Assembly: GCF_005938225.1 (NCBI RefSeq)
Contig: NZ_VCPC01000001.1
Coordinates: forward strand, 124,001-188,000
From: Arenibacterium halophilum
GTDB lineage: Bacteria > Pseudomonadota > Alphaproteobacteria > Rhodobacterales > Rhodobacteraceae
Direction: 5' to 3'
DNA: 64,000 nt
In this document: positions 38,235-47,434 of the stretch, piece after piece
How positions within the stretch are numbered: position 1 is the first letter of the stretch
Layout of the letters: each line of letters starts with the position of its first letter
Notes under the pieces: generated by a model
The model's input: the letters and a program-made list of their open reading frames with translations, nothing else
Databases searched by the model: none
What the model was told of the DNA's origin: nothing
Program-made: the position numbers and the translations under genes

Positions 38235-38352
38235 GGCCGCCGCCTCAGTTGCGAATGCTTCTGCGTTTCAGTATCAACTGATTGTTTTTATTGCATATTT
38301 CATAGATACGCCTATATACACCCCCATAGCCAGGCTGCTTGGGACGTATCGC

Positions 38353-38904
38353 ATGACACCCCTATCCATTGCCGCGATCGCCATTGCGATGTCGCTTGAT
38401 TCCTTCGTGGTCGCGCTTGCCAGCAATGCGCGCCCGGGCCCCCGGCCCAGCCTGACGCGCGCGTTGAAAACCGGTGCTGTGTTTGGCGCGGTCGAGGCCG
38501 CGACGCCGGTGATCGGCTGGGCGATCGGGACCACGGCCAGCCAGTTCATCGTTTCTGTCGACCATTGGATTGCCTTTGCACTTCTGGCCGCCGTCGGGGT
38601 GCGCATGATGATGCCAGCCACGCGCGATGCAACACCTGCGCCGACAACTGTCATGGCTCTGCTGTTCGCTGCCGTTGCAACCTCGATCGACGCGATGGCC
38701 GTGGGCGTCTCGCTCGCCTTTGCCGAGGTCAATATCCTTGTCGTCGCGCTTGCCACCGGGTTCACGACGATGGCCATGGCCGCGACCGGGCATCTGGCAG
38801 GCCGTATGGTTGGCTTTCGGGCGGGTCGTGTTGCCGAAATCGCCGGAGGTATCGCGCTTGTCGGGATTGGCGCCCTGATCCTCATGGAACATCTGGCAGC
38901 CTGA
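38353..38904 (+). CDS. mntP: MntP-like manganese efflux protein
   Basis: 183 residues, six membrane helices. The two inverted repeat halves carry the acidic motifs AIAMSLDSFVVALASNA and AVATSIDAMAVGVSLAF, as in MntP (DUF204; E. coli 188 aa), which exports Mn(II). The 118 bases upstream are AT-rich for this genome and probably hold a metal-responsive control site, but I could not identify one. Confidence 0.85.
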   Translation: MTPLSIAAIAIAMSLDSFVVALASNARPGPRPSLTRALKTGAVFGAVEAATPVIGWAIGTTASQFIVSVDHWIAFALLAAVGVRMMMPATRDATPAPTTVMALLFAAVATSIDAMAVGVSLAFAEVNILVVALATGFTTMAMAATGHLAGRMVGFRAGRVAEIAGGIALVGIGALILMEHLAA

Positions 38905-38940
38905 TCCAGGCTCCCTGTCCAAACCGGACACACCAAGACA

Positions 38941-38975
38941 AGAAAAAACCCCGGGCATATGGCCCGGGGTTCTTT
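38941..38975. terminator. Bidirectional terminator between mntP and tig
   Basis: AACCCCGGGC and GCCCGGGGTT (38947-38956 and 38962-38971) form a 10-bp stem with loop ATATG. On the minus strand six T follow, ideal for tig; on the plus strand TTCTTT follows. Confidence 0.88.
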
Positions 38976-38997
38976 ATGTCAGCCTGTCAAAGACGGA

Positions 38998-40329
38998 TCA
39001 TTCGTCTTCCAGGGCTTCGACTTCTTTCTGAAGCTCGTCTTTCGAAACGTCCTTGTTCGTGACTTCGGCCAGTTCGAACACGTAATCGACAACCTTGTCT
39101 TCGAACAGCGGCGCGCGCAGCTGCTGCTGCATTTGCGGATTGTTCTGTACGAATTCAAAGAACTGACGTTCTTGTCCCGGGTATTGGCGCGCCTGGTTCA
39201 TGATCGCCTGGGTCATCTCGGCGTCAGAAACCTGAACCTCTGCCTTCTGGCCAAGGTGGGCCAGCAGCAGGCCCAGACGCACGCGGCGTTCGGCCAGCTT
39301 GTTGTGCTCGTCGCTGGGGGTGATTTCCGGGTGATCGTGGCCCTGCACGTCGGGGTTTTCCTCGTGCCACAGCTGATGCGCAATCTGGCCGGCTTCGGCT
39401 TCGACAAGGCTCGGCGGCAAGTCAAAGCTGACCAGCGCGTCCAGCTCGTCCAGCAGCTTGCGCTTCATCACGGCGCGGGCCGCGCCGGTGTATTCCGCTT
39501 CCAGACGCTCGCCAATCTGGGTTTTCAGAGCGGCAAGATCTTCGGCGCCGAATTTCTTGGCCAGCTCGTCGTCGATCTCGGCCGCTTTGGGTGCCTTCAC
39601 CTCTTTTACGGTGCAATCGAACACCGCTTCCTTGCCAGCCAGATGGGCGGCTTGGTAATCCTCGGGGAAGGACACGGTCACGGCCTTTTCTTCGCCGGCC
39701 TTCACGCCAACCAGCTGCTCTTCGAAACCGGGGATAAAGCTGTTGGAGCCCAGTACCAGCGGGTAATCCTCGGCCGAGCCACCTTCAAAGGCTTCACCGT
39801 CAACCTTGCCGACGAAATCCATCACGACTTGGTCGCCATCTTTCGCCTTGGTGCCTTTCTTGCGCGGCTCGAAGTTCTGCGCGTTTTCGGCCAGATTGCC
39901 CAGCGCCTCGTCGATCTCCGCGTCGCCTGCTTTGACGACCAGCTTTTCCAGCTTGACGGTGCTCAGGTCCACATCCGGGATCTCGGGCAGCGCTTCATAC
40001 GACATCTCGACGTTGACGTCGTCGCCTTCTTTCCAGTCTTCGTTGGTCATCTTGACTTCCGGCTGCATCGCCGGACGGTCACCGCTGTCCTCGAAGTGCT
40101 GGTTCATCGCACCATCGATGGTTTCCTGCATCGCCTCACCAAGAAGACGCTGGCCGAACTGTTTTTTCAGCAGCGGCATCGGCACCTTACCCTTGCGAAA
40201 GCCCTTCATCTCGATTTCGGGCTGAGCCTCGACGAGCTTCTCGTTGACCTTCGCGTCAAGCTCGGCGGCCGTGACGGTGATCGCGTATCCGCGCTTCAGA
40301 CCGTCGTTCAAGGTCTCGGTGACTTGCAT
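38998..40329 (-). CDS. tig: Trigger factor
   Basis: 443 residues. Ribosome-bound chaperone and prolyl isomerase. The N-terminal ribosome-binding domain has [17 protein letters not shown]; the FKBP-type domain (about 150-245) has [20 protein letters not shown]; the rest is the helical substrate-cradling domain. I chose ATG 40329 because GAGG lies six bases upstream and it gives the conserved [14 protein letters not shown]; the frame extends to GTG 40341. Clp genes, frequent neighbours of tig elsewhere, are not adjacent. Confidence 0.97.
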   Translation of the reverse strand: MQVTETLNDGLKRGYAITVTAAELDAKVNEKLVEAQPEIEMKGFRKGKVPMPLLKKQFGQRLLGEAMQETIDGAMNQHFEDSGDRPAMQPEVKMTNEDWKEGDDVNVEMSYEALPEIPDVDLSTVKLEKLVVKAGDAEIDEALGNLAENAQNFEPRKKGTKAKDGDQVVMDFVGKVDGEAFEGGSAEDYPLVLGSNSFIPGFEEQLVGVKAGEEKAVTVSFPEDYQAAHLAGKEAVFDCTVKEVKAPKAAEIDDELAKKFGAEDLAALKTQIGERLEAEYTGAARAVMKRKLLDELDALVSFDLPPSLVEAEAGQIAHQLWHEENPDVQGHDHPEITPSDEHNKLAERRVRLGLLLAHLGQKAEVQVSDAEMTQAIMNQARQYPGQERQFFEFVQNNPQMQQQLRAPLFEDKVVDYVFELAEVTNKDVSKDELQKEVEALEDE

Positions 40330-40470
40330 GTCCATCCTCACATAAACTGACAGGCCGCCCCTTGGCAGCCTGATGAAATTTGCGTCTTACTAGTTGCGGC
40401 GCACAAGGGGATCAAGCGGGAATCGCCCAAGGCCAACAGATCGTCGATCACCAGCGACGCAACGGCAAAC

Positions 40471-40495
40471 GCCGGTGCAGACAGTCCGCACCGGC
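40471..40495 (-). terminator. Hairpin after the PilJ-type gene
   Basis: GCCGGTGC and GCACCGGC (40471-40478 and 40488-40495) form an 8-bp stem, 24 bases after the stop codon. The T-tract is weak. Confidence 0.45.
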
Positions 40496-40518
40496 ACCGC
40501 TCACGTCAGGCCACAGGT

Positions 40519-41388
40519 TCAGATGTTTTCGTACATCCACACGGTTTCGTTCATGTCATTCAAAAGCTGGATCGCGGTTTTCATCATCGCATCCATCTCT
40601 TCGACAGTGGGGTTGGGCGACTTCAGCACGGCTTCGATATTGCCGCGCATGACATCCCATTGTGCCTCTACCAGCTTCAGCATCTCGGCGATTTCCCAAC
40701 TGGGTGCTTCGATGACGTCATCACCGATGTTGCCGTATTGCAGATTGTAGAGCGCAGTATCGAACAGATTCATCGTCTTCGACGCACGCGACAGATCGAC
40801 GTCAGGCGAAAGGCCACTTTTGACCAGACACACCTCGGCCGTCATTTTCATTATTAGCATCCGCTGTCGCCCGGCGACATCAATCGCCCGCTTGAGTTCG
40901 GGTACGCCACCGGCGTTGGAATCCGCCACCATTTCCTGTACCGCGGCGTTCATACGGCTCAGCAAATCTGGTGCCATTTCGCGCAGCGGGCCAAGTTCTT
41001 CATCTTCGCCCCGGATCAATGCCTGTGCGGCGCCCCGAAATTGTGGCCATATCTGTTCAACCCTGCCCAGCGCCTGAAGCACCGTACCGCTGCGTTCATA
41101 GCGGAGCCCCAATTCATCGTCGCCTTGGCGCAGCGCACCAAGAACGTGATCGAATTCGGAAATCGCGGCCTGCGCCGCAGCGGCAGATACGTCGCGGTGA
41201 ACCCCGTATGTTGCCATGCAACCGAACATCAGAATTTGCTGAGACAGCATTCGCTGCTTACCCGCAAGGTTGATCTTTCGCTGCTGGACTTCGGCCGGGC
41301 TCATACCCTCGGCGGCGAAGGTTGTACCTGGCAGGGGCAGCAGGCTTAGCCCAAGCACAAAAGCGATAACAAGACGGATAAGAAACAT
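40519..41388 (-). CDS. Secreted protein with two PilJ/NarX-type sensor domains
   Basis: 289 residues. A signal peptide (about 1-25) precedes two copies of the type IV pili methyl-accepting chemotaxis sensor domain (PilJ N-terminal type). The repeats are recognisable by INLAGKQRMLSQQILMFGC (about 39) and IDVAGRQRMLIMKMTAEVC (about 168), each a helix with a Cys at the end. There is no transmembrane anchor after the signal and no signalling output domain, so it is a free periplasmic sensor-like protein. A binding role, perhaps presenting a ligand to a membrane sensor, is inference. Confidence 0.8.
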   Translation of the reverse strand: MFLIRLVIAFVLGLSLLPLPGTTFAAEGMSPAEVQQRKINLAGKQRMLSQQILMFGCMATYGVHRDVSAAAAQAAISEFDHVLGALRQGDDELGLRYERSGTVLQALGRVEQIWPQFRGAAQALIRGEDEELGPLREMAPDLLSRMNAAVQEMVADSNAGGVPELKRAIDVAGRQRMLIMKMTAEVCLVKSGLSPDVDLSRASKTMNLFDTALYNLQYGNIGDDVIEAPSWEIAEMLKLVEAQWDVMRGNIEAVLKSPNPTVEEMDAMMKTAIQLLNDMNETVWMYENI

Positions 41389-41496
41389 GCGACGACTCTC
41401 CTGAAACGGGCGTTTCCGAATGTCTTGCCGTCAAAGCGTAAAAGAGAGGTTGAAGCCGACAACCGAGCGCCGCCAGTTTCAATCAAATCCGGTCAA

Positions 41497-41581
41497 TGGT
41501 GCGGGTGAAGGGACTTGAACCCCCAAGCCTTGCGGCGCCAGAACCTAAATCTGGTGCGTCTACCAATTCCGCCACACCCGC
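41497..41581 (-). tRNA. tRNA-Leu(UAG)
   Basis: 85 bases, minus strand. Acceptor GCGGGTG pairs with CACCCGC; the discriminator is A and CCA is encoded. Anticodon loop TTTAGGT gives anticodon UAG, reading CUA. The long variable arm CGCCGCAAGGCTTG is typical of leucine tRNAs. No integrase lies beside it. Confidence 0.97.
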
Positions 41582-41663
41582 ACATGCCCCGGCGCGATGC
41601 GCCCCAGCAGGGCACCTCTTAGCAAAGGTTGTTTCGGGATGCGAGAGCAAAACAGCGCCGCCG

Positions 41664-42347
41664 TCAGGCGGTGTAAAGTTCTGCAAATGCAGCGCGAACC
41701 GTGTCCGTGATCGCCTCGAGCCGGCGCTCGATGTGCTTGGCCATCTCTTGCCGCGCGGCTTCGGGGTCGCGGGCCTTGATCGCGTCCAGGATGCGGCGGT
41801 GCGGGTCGGTCGTCACCGTGTCGGCGCCGGAGTGTTCGCACAGCGATTTCAGGTCGATCAGGCGGACATAGTGAATGCGGGCGTTCATGTTCTCCAGCAT
41901 CCGCACCATTTCGGCATTCCCCGCCAGCCGGGTCAGGCGGACGTGGAATTCCTCGTCCAAGCGGGTCAGCTCGACCGGCGAGGTGCCCGGAATATACTCG
42001 GGGCGCGAGGTTTCAAGGAACTGCTCCAGCTCGGCGATCTGGGCCGGGTCGGCGCGCAGGGCGGCCAGCCGGGCGGCTTCGCACTCGATGGCGGCGCGCG
42101 CCTCGTAAAGCTCCATGATGTGGCCGGGCACCAGCGGGCGACAGAAGAACCCCTGCCCCGCGCGTGAGGTCAGAAAGCCCTCGGCCACAAGCCGGTTCAG
42201 GGCCTCGCGCAGCGGCGTTCGGCTGGTATCAAGCCGCTTGGACAGCTCGCTCTCGTTCAAGCGCGAATCGGGTTTGAATTCATAATTTGCGGCCATTTCT
42301 TTCAGCCGCAGATACGTCCGCTCGACCGTTCCGGTATTTTTGCTCAT
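41664..42347 (-). CDS. GntR-family transcriptional regulator (FCD subfamily)
   Basis: 227 residues from ATG 42347. Winged-helix DNA-binding domain (about 1-75) with LNESELSKRLDTSRTPLREALNRLVAEGFL (quoted: DTSRTPLREALNRL), then an FCD ligand-binding domain (about 80-220) with LYEARAAIECEAARLAAL, DEEFHVRLTRLAGN and a metal-binding His set including DPHRRILDAI. It is divergent from the ThDP enzyme and transporter genes and very likely represses or activates them in response to the transported carboxylate. Confidence 0.93.
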   Translation of the reverse strand: MSKNTGTVERTYLRLKEMAANYEFKPDSRLNESELSKRLDTSRTPLREALNRLVAEGFLTSRAGQGFFCRPLVPGHIMELYEARAAIECEAARLAALRADPAQIAELEQFLETSRPEYIPGTSPVELTRLDEEFHVRLTRLAGNAEMVRMLENMNARIHYVRLIDLKSLCEHSGADTVTTDPHRRILDAIKARDPEAARQEMAKHIERRLEAITDTVRAAFAELYTA

Positions 42348-42410
42348 GTTCCCAATGCCTTCCGCCCCACGACCGCGCACATGGCCAGTCTGCACAGTTT
42401 TCGCGAGATA

Positions 42411-42453
42411 ACAATTGAATTGTACTACGCTCTGTGTATTGATCTGTATACAG
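42411..42453. promoter_or_regulatory. Candidate GntR operators and promoter before the ThDP gene
   Basis: A perfect 13-bp palindrome ACAATTGAATTGT (42411-42423) and the 8-bp palindrome TGTATACA (42446-42453) lie in the divergent gap. The first overlaps a plausible promoter for the ThDP gene (TTGAAT, 16 bases, TATTGA). Both are of the kind used by GntR/FCD regulators. Confidence 0.5.
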
Positions 42454-42479
42454 CTTGGAATTCAGGAGAGCGCAGGCGT

Positions 42480-44198
42480 ATGACGATGATGAACGGGGCA
42501 CAGGTGATCCTGAGAATGCTGGAACTGCATGGGGTCGATCATGTCTTTGGCCTGCCCGGCGAAACGACGATCGGCTGGTACAAGGAATGGCAGAAATCGT
42601 CGCCCATCGAATTCGTGCTGACCCGGGATGAACGCACGGCCGCCTTTGCTGCGGAATCCTATGCCAAGATCACCGGCAAGCCCGCCGTTCTGGAAGCACC
42701 CAGCCCCGGCGTGACCCATTGCACCCCCGGTATCACCGAGGCGTTCCTGTCGTCGGTGCCGATCATCTATTTCAGCTCGGACATTCCGGTGAACCAGGAC
42801 AAGAAGCACGGGCTGACCGGGGTGGACCAGACCAAGCTGTACGAAAGCATCTGCAAGGAATCCTTTCACCTGACCAACGTGCGCGACATTCCGCACCTGA
42901 TGCGGCGCGCCTTCCGGGTGGCGACCTCGGGGCGGCCGGCGCCGGTGCACATCCGCGTGCCGATCAACATTTTCCACGACGAGGAAGAGATTACCGATCT
43001 CTACGCCGACAGCGATTACAGCGAATACCCCGCGCATCGTCCAGTGGCCGACCACGCCAAGATCCGCAAGGCGATCGACGTGCTGCTTGCGGCGGAAAAA
43101 CCGGTTATCGTCTGCGGCCAGGGCGCGCTGATCTCGCGCGCGACGCAGGCCATTCTGGATCTGGCTGAGCTGCTGCAAATTCCCGTCGCCACCACCACCC
43201 CCGGCAAGGGCGCGATCCCGGAAACGCACCCGCTGTCGCTGCGGGTGGTCGGGGCGCGCGGCGGGATGGAGTATTCCAACGCCTATGTGGGCAGCGCCGA
43301 TACCGTGTTCTTCGTCGGGTCGAACACCGATTCCAGTTCGACCAACCACTGGAAACTTTACGGCGATCCGGCCACGACGACCTTCCTGCATCTGGACATC
43401 GCCGAGGCGCATATCGGCAACAACTACCCGCTGGCCGTCGGCATGGTGGGCGATGCCCGCGCCAGCCTGACCTACATGGCCGAGCTGATCCGCGCCGAGC
43501 ACCCCGAGTTGGACCGCCCCACGCTGGACCTGACCGAGATGAAGCGCACGGCGCTGGATGCGGTGTTCAACTCCAACATCCCGATGCCCGAAGGCACCGT
43601 TTCGCCGGTCAAGCTGACGCAGGCTCTCGATAAACTGCTGCCGCCCAATGCCATCGTCACGGCGGAACCGGGCGTTGCCGCGATCTACCCCTCGGCGCTG
43701 TTGTCGGTGCGCGAGGCCGGGCGGCGCTATATCACCAACTATTCGATGGGCGCGCTGGGCTATTCGGTGCCCGCCGGGATCGGCGCGGCCTATGCGGGCG
43801 ACGGGCCGGTGATTTCCTTCACCGGCGACGGCTCGCTGGCCTTTGTGCTGGGCGATTTCGAAACCATCAAGCGCAGCGGCAAGAACGTCACCGTGATCCT
43901 GACGCGCAACGACAATTACGGCTGGATCCGGGGCGAGGCGATCCTGCTGGACGATGTCGACGCGCCCTGGACCACCGATTTCGGCGCGGTCGATTACGTC
44001 AAGGTCGCGGAAGGGTTCGGCTTTGCCACAGCGCGCATCACCTCGGCCGACCAGATCGAGGCGACGCTGGCCGAGGCCATCGCCAACCCCGGCGCCAATT
44101 TCATCGAGATGATGGTGCCTTCGCAGGACAAGATCATCCCCTTCGTTCCGCCCTGGATCGAAGCCGCGAAAGAGAAAAAGCTGCCGTATTTCTACTGA
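42480..44198 (+). CDS. ThDP-dependent enzyme, acetolactate-synthase-like
   Basis: 572 residues from ATG 42480. Three domains: ThDP-binding PYR (about 5-170; conserved glutamate in TRDERTAAFAAESYAK), central domain (about 195-325), and PP domain (about 370-560) with the Mg-ThDP motif FTGDGSLAFVLGDF continuing to LTRNDNYGW. The PYR glutamate excludes a glyoxylate-carboligase-type Val. It probably decarboxylates or ligates a 2-oxo acid; the exact substrate is unknown. Its neighbours are a carboxylate transporter and a GntR regulator, so it likely acts on the imported compound or a product of it. Confidence 0.85.
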   Translation: MTMMNGAQVILRMLELHGVDHVFGLPGETTIGWYKEWQKSSPIEFVLTRDERTAAFAAESYAKITGKPAVLEAPSPGVTHCTPGITEAFLSSVPIIYFSSDIPVNQDKKHGLTGVDQTKLYESICKESFHLTNVRDIPHLMRRAFRVATSGRPAPVHIRVPINIFHDEEEITDLYADSDYSEYPAHRPVADHAKIRKAIDVLLAAEKPVIVCGQGALISRATQAILDLAELLQIPVATTTPGKGAIPETHPLSLRVVGARGGMEYSNAYVGSADTVFFVGSNTDSSSTNHWKLYGDPATTTFLHLDIAEAHIGNNYPLAVGMVGDARASLTYMAELIRAEHPELDRPTLDLTEMKRTALDAVFNSNIPMPEGTVSPVKLTQALDKLLPPNAIVTAEPGVAAIYPSALLSVREAGRRYITNYSMGALGYSVPAGIGAAYAGDGPVISFTGDGSLAFVLGDFETIKRSGKNVTVILTRNDNYGWIRGEAILLDDVDAPWTTDFGAVDYVKVAEGFGFATARITSADQIEATLAEAIANPGANFIEMMVPSQDKIIPFVPPWIEAAKEKKLPYFY

Positions 44199-44269
44199 CT
44201 GCGGACGGCTCCGGCGGGCCTTCGGGGCCGCCATCCAACCACCAACCAGACCACAACAGGAAGGACACC

Positions 44270-45244
44270 ATGACACTCAAGCGTTTGACAGGGGCCATCG
44301 CGGCCTCGCTCATGCTGGCGGCGCCGGCGCTGGCGCAGGATTATCCCAGCAAGGACATCATGCACATCATGCCCTGGAGCGCGGGCGGCGGCACCGACAC
44401 CGTGATGCGCACCTTCATGAACCATGCCGAAAAGTCGCTGGGCGTGGGCATCAACACCCAGAACGTCACCGGCGCGCAAAGCGGCGTGGGCACGCTGCGC
44501 CTGATGAAATCGCGCCCCGATGGCTATACCATCGGTTCGCTGACCTGGGACAGCGTGATCACCGTGCCTTATTACAAGCTGGTGCCGGGCTATGACACCG
44601 CCGAGTTGGCCTATCTGGGTTCGGTCACCGTGCACCCCACCGCGCTGGTTGTGCGTGCCGATGCGCCCTGGGCCTCGCTGGAAGAGTTCGTCGCCGCCGC
44701 CAAGGCCGAGCCGGGCACGCTGAAAATCTCGAACGTGGGCACCGGCGGCGTGTGGCACCTGCCCGCGCTGGATTTCGCCTCGCAGGCCGAGATCGACGTG
44801 CAGCACGTTCCCTACCCCAAGGGTTCGGGCCCGCAGCGCGAGGCGCTTCTGTCGGGTGAAACCGACGCCGCCTCGACCAGCATCTCGGCCGCCTATGCAG
44901 CCGTCGAGGCCGGTCAGGCCCGGGTTCTGGGTGTGATGGCCGACGAACGCGACCCCAGCTTCCCCGACGTCCCGACCTTCAAGGAAGCGGGCTATGACGT
45001 GGTCTGGGGCGGCTTCCGCCTGATCGCCACCCAGGCCGCCGTCAGCGAAGAGCACAAGGCCGCGCTGGAAACAGGTTTCGCCGCCGTCTTCGACGACCCC
45101 GAGTTCCAGAAAGTGGCCGAGGAAACCGGAATGGGCGCCGTCTGGATGAACCGCGAGCAGACCGCCGCCTATATCGAAGCCTCGCAAGCCAAGGCGTTTC
45201 AGCTGATGGACGCGCTGGTCGAACAAGGGCTGCTGGACAAGTAA
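44270..45244 (+). CDS. tctC: TTT transporter substrate-binding protein (TctC family)
   Basis: 324 residues. Signal peptide (about 1-22, ending ALAQ). Periplasmic binding protein of the tripartite tricarboxylate transporter, with the family start YPSKDIMHIMPWSAGGGTD, then NVTGAQSGVGTLRLMKSRPDGYT and FPDVPTFKEAGYDV. Carboxylates are the usual ligands of the family. AGGAAGG precedes the ATG; tctB and tctA follow. Confidence 0.93.
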   Translation: MTLKRLTGAIAASLMLAAPALAQDYPSKDIMHIMPWSAGGGTDTVMRTFMNHAEKSLGVGINTQNVTGAQSGVGTLRLMKSRPDGYTIGSLTWDSVITVPYYKLVPGYDTAELAYLGSVTVHPTALVVRADAPWASLEEFVAAAKAEPGTLKISNVGTGGVWHLPALDFASQAEIDVQHVPYPKGSGPQREALLSGETDAASTSISAAYAAVEAGQARVLGVMADERDPSFPDVPTFKEAGYDVVWGGFRLIATQAAVSEEHKAALETGFAAVFDDPEFQKVAEETGMGAVWMNREQTAAYIEASQAKAFQLMDALVEQGLLDK

Positions 45245-45339
45245 ACCGTCCGCTTACACTAGGTGATGGCCGGCATCAGACCGGCCCACCCACCGGGCCG
45301 GCGCGCGCCGCCGGCCCTGCCGCAACAGGGAAACACTGA

Positions 45340-45834
45340 ATGCCACGCCTCTTGAACGGTCAGGTTCTTTTCGCCCTTGGCCTTGCCGCCATGAACACGA
45401 TCTACGCCGGGCAGGTCGCTGCGATGGACCGCCCCTTTGCCACGGGCGAACCCGGCCCAGCCTTCCTGCCGATGATCTTGTGCGGGTTTGTCTATATCGC
45501 CGCCGCGTGGATCGTGATTGCCGAATTCCGCGCCGCCCCCGCCGTGCGCAGCACGCGCGACGCCTCTGACACCATTCCCGCGCTGCATGTGATCGGGCCT
45601 CTGGTCGCCATCGGGCTGACCGCGCTGTTCATCATCACGTTTTTCTACGCGGGCTACGCAGTGGCTGCCGCGCTTTACACATTCCTGATCGCACTGTTCT
45701 TCAACTACGAAACCACCGGCGCGCCGGTCCGCTCGGCGCTGATCGCGCTGGCAACCTCGGTCGGGGTCACGCTGTTCGGCTGGCTGTTCTTCGTCAAGCT
45801 GTTCGATCTGTATCTGCCGGTCTGGGGAGCCTGA
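45340..45834 (+). CDS. tctB: TTT transporter small membrane subunit (TctB family)
   Basis: 164 residues with four hydrophobic segments (about 7-24, 44-63, 84-104 and 128-155). Weakly conserved as usual for TctB; assigned from topology and from its place between tctC and tctA. The last codon is one base before the tctA start. Confidence 0.88.
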   Translation: MPRLLNGQVLFALGLAAMNTIYAGQVAAMDRPFATGEPGPAFLPMILCGFVYIAAAWIVIAEFRAAPAVRSTRDASDTIPALHVIGPLVAIGLTALFIITFFYAGYAVAAALYTFLIALFFNYETTGAPVRSALIALATSVGVTLFGWLFFVKLFDLYLPVWGA

Positions 45835-45835
45835 G

Positions 45836-47341
45836 ATGATTTCGGAAATCGCACAGGGCTTTGCCGCCCTCGCCCACCCGATGACCTTCCTGCACCTGGT
45901 CGGCGGCTTCATGCTGGGCCTCGTGTTCGGGGCCATCCCGGGCCTGACCGCCACGCTGGCCATCGCGCTGCTGCTGCCCTTCACCTTCGGCATGGATGTG
46001 TCGGACGCGCTGGTCATGGTGGCCGGCATCTACATGGCCGGCATCTACGCCGGGTCCATCACGGGCATCACGCTGAATATCCCCGGCGCGCCCTCGGGCG
46101 CCATCACCACCATCGACGGCCACGCCCTGATGAAACGCGGCGAAGGCACGCAGGCCTTGGGGATGAGCGCACTTGCCTCGGCCCTTGGCGGTCTGATCGG
46201 TGCCGTGGTGCTGATTGCGCTGGCGCAACCGGTCAGCGCCATTGCCCTGATGTTCCAGACCCCCGACAAGTTCTCGCTTGTACTGCTGGCCGTGGTCACT
46301 GTGACCATCGTCGCTTCTGGCCCGCTGATCAAGGCGATGATGGCCATGGCGCTTGGCCTGATGATATCGACCGTGGGGATCGACCCGATGGTGCCCGTGG
46401 GGCGGTTCGATTTCGGCAGCTACCACCTGATCGAAGGCATCGGGCTGCTGCCCGCCGTGATCGGCCTGTTCGCCGTGTGCGAGATGATCGCCCAATCCGC
46501 CGCACCATCAAGCCTGCAAAAGGCCGAGGCAGTGGCCAAGGTGGTGCGCCCGCGCCGCCGCGATTTCCTGCCCACCCGCGCCCATATCCGCGAAGTCGGG
46601 CTGATCGCCACTGTCAAAAGCGCGCTGATCGGCGTGGTCATCGGCATGTTGCCGGGCGGCGGCGCCTCAATGGCATCCTTCATCGCCTATGCCGAAGCCA
46701 AGCGCAGCGCCCGAGCGCCCGAAAAATTCGGCAACGGCTCCTATGAAGGGCTGGCCGCCTCGGAATCCGCCAACAACGCCATGTGCGGCGGCGCGGTGAT
46801 CCCGCTGCTGACCATGGGCATCCCCGGAGACGCTGTCACCGCGATCATCTTCGGCGTGCTGCTGATCCACGGGCTGGTGCCCGGACCCGCGCTGCTGTCG
46901 GACAACCTTGTCGTGATCGCGCCGATGTTCGCGGCGCTCTTCGTGGCCTCGATCTTCGTGTTCCTGTCGGTTCTGGCCTTCGGTCCCGTCTACCTGCGCC
47001 TGTCGCAGATCAACCGTGGAGTGCTCTACGGCTTCATCGCGATGATCTCGATGGTTGGTGTCTATGCCTCGTCGTTTTCGTTCTTCCAGATGTGGATGGC
47101 GCTGGCGATTGGTGCGGTGGCCTTCCTGCTGCGCAGCTTCGGCTACCCGGTGGTGCCTGCGCTTATGGGCGTGATCCTAGGCCCCTATTTCGAGGAGTTC
47201 CTGCGCCGCTCGCTCATCGTCTCCGAAGGCGACCCGACGATCTTCCTGCGCAGCCCCGCCAGCGTGGTGCTGCTGGCACTGACCGCGCTTTTCATCTGGC
47301 TGCTCAGGGTCCGCCCGGCCCTGCGCGCCGCCAAAAGCTGA
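45836..47341 (+). CDS. tctA: TTT transporter large membrane subunit (TctA family)
   Basis: 501 residues with about 11-12 membrane helices. TctA signatures are GAIPGLTATLAIALLLPFTF, GSITGITLNIPGAPSGA followed by TTIDGHALMKRGEG, and the second-half repeat GMLPGGGASMASFIAYAEAK with MGIPGDAVTAIIFG. It forms the transport channel, driven by an ion gradient. Start GGGGAGC upstream. Confidence 0.95.
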   Translation: MISEIAQGFAALAHPMTFLHLVGGFMLGLVFGAIPGLTATLAIALLLPFTFGMDVSDALVMVAGIYMAGIYAGSITGITLNIPGAPSGAITTIDGHALMKRGEGTQALGMSALASALGGLIGAVVLIALAQPVSAIALMFQTPDKFSLVLLAVVTVTIVASGPLIKAMMAMALGLMISTVGIDPMVPVGRFDFGSYHLIEGIGLLPAVIGLFAVCEMIAQSAAPSSLQKAEAVAKVVRPRRRDFLPTRAHIREVGLIATVKSALIGVVIGMLPGGGASMASFIAYAEAKRSARAPEKFGNGSYEGLAASESANNAMCGGAVIPLLTMGIPGDAVTAIIFGVLLIHGLVPGPALLSDNLVVIAPMFAALFVASIFVFLSVLAFGPVYLRLSQINRGVLYGFIAMISMVGVYASSFSFFQMWMALAIGAVAFLLRSFGYPVVPALMGVILGPYFEEFLRRSLIVSEGDPTIFLRSPASVVLLALTALFIWLLRVRPALRAAKS

Positions 47342-47434
47342 CATTCTCAAAAAAAGGCGAAGGCTGCTGGTGCGTTCGCCGCACTGGCAGCCGCCCACGA
47401 ACCTGCGCATAGTGGCCAAAAGTCAGGAGCCACC

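Noticed and set aside
38235-38352. A yybP-ykoY manganese riboswitch before mntP
   Set aside because: MntP genes often have one, but the 118 bases show no matching structure that I can recognise and are short for it.
41497-41581. tRNA-Leu as a second integration site
   Set aside because: No integrase or foreign-looking genes adjoin it; both neighbours are ordinary.
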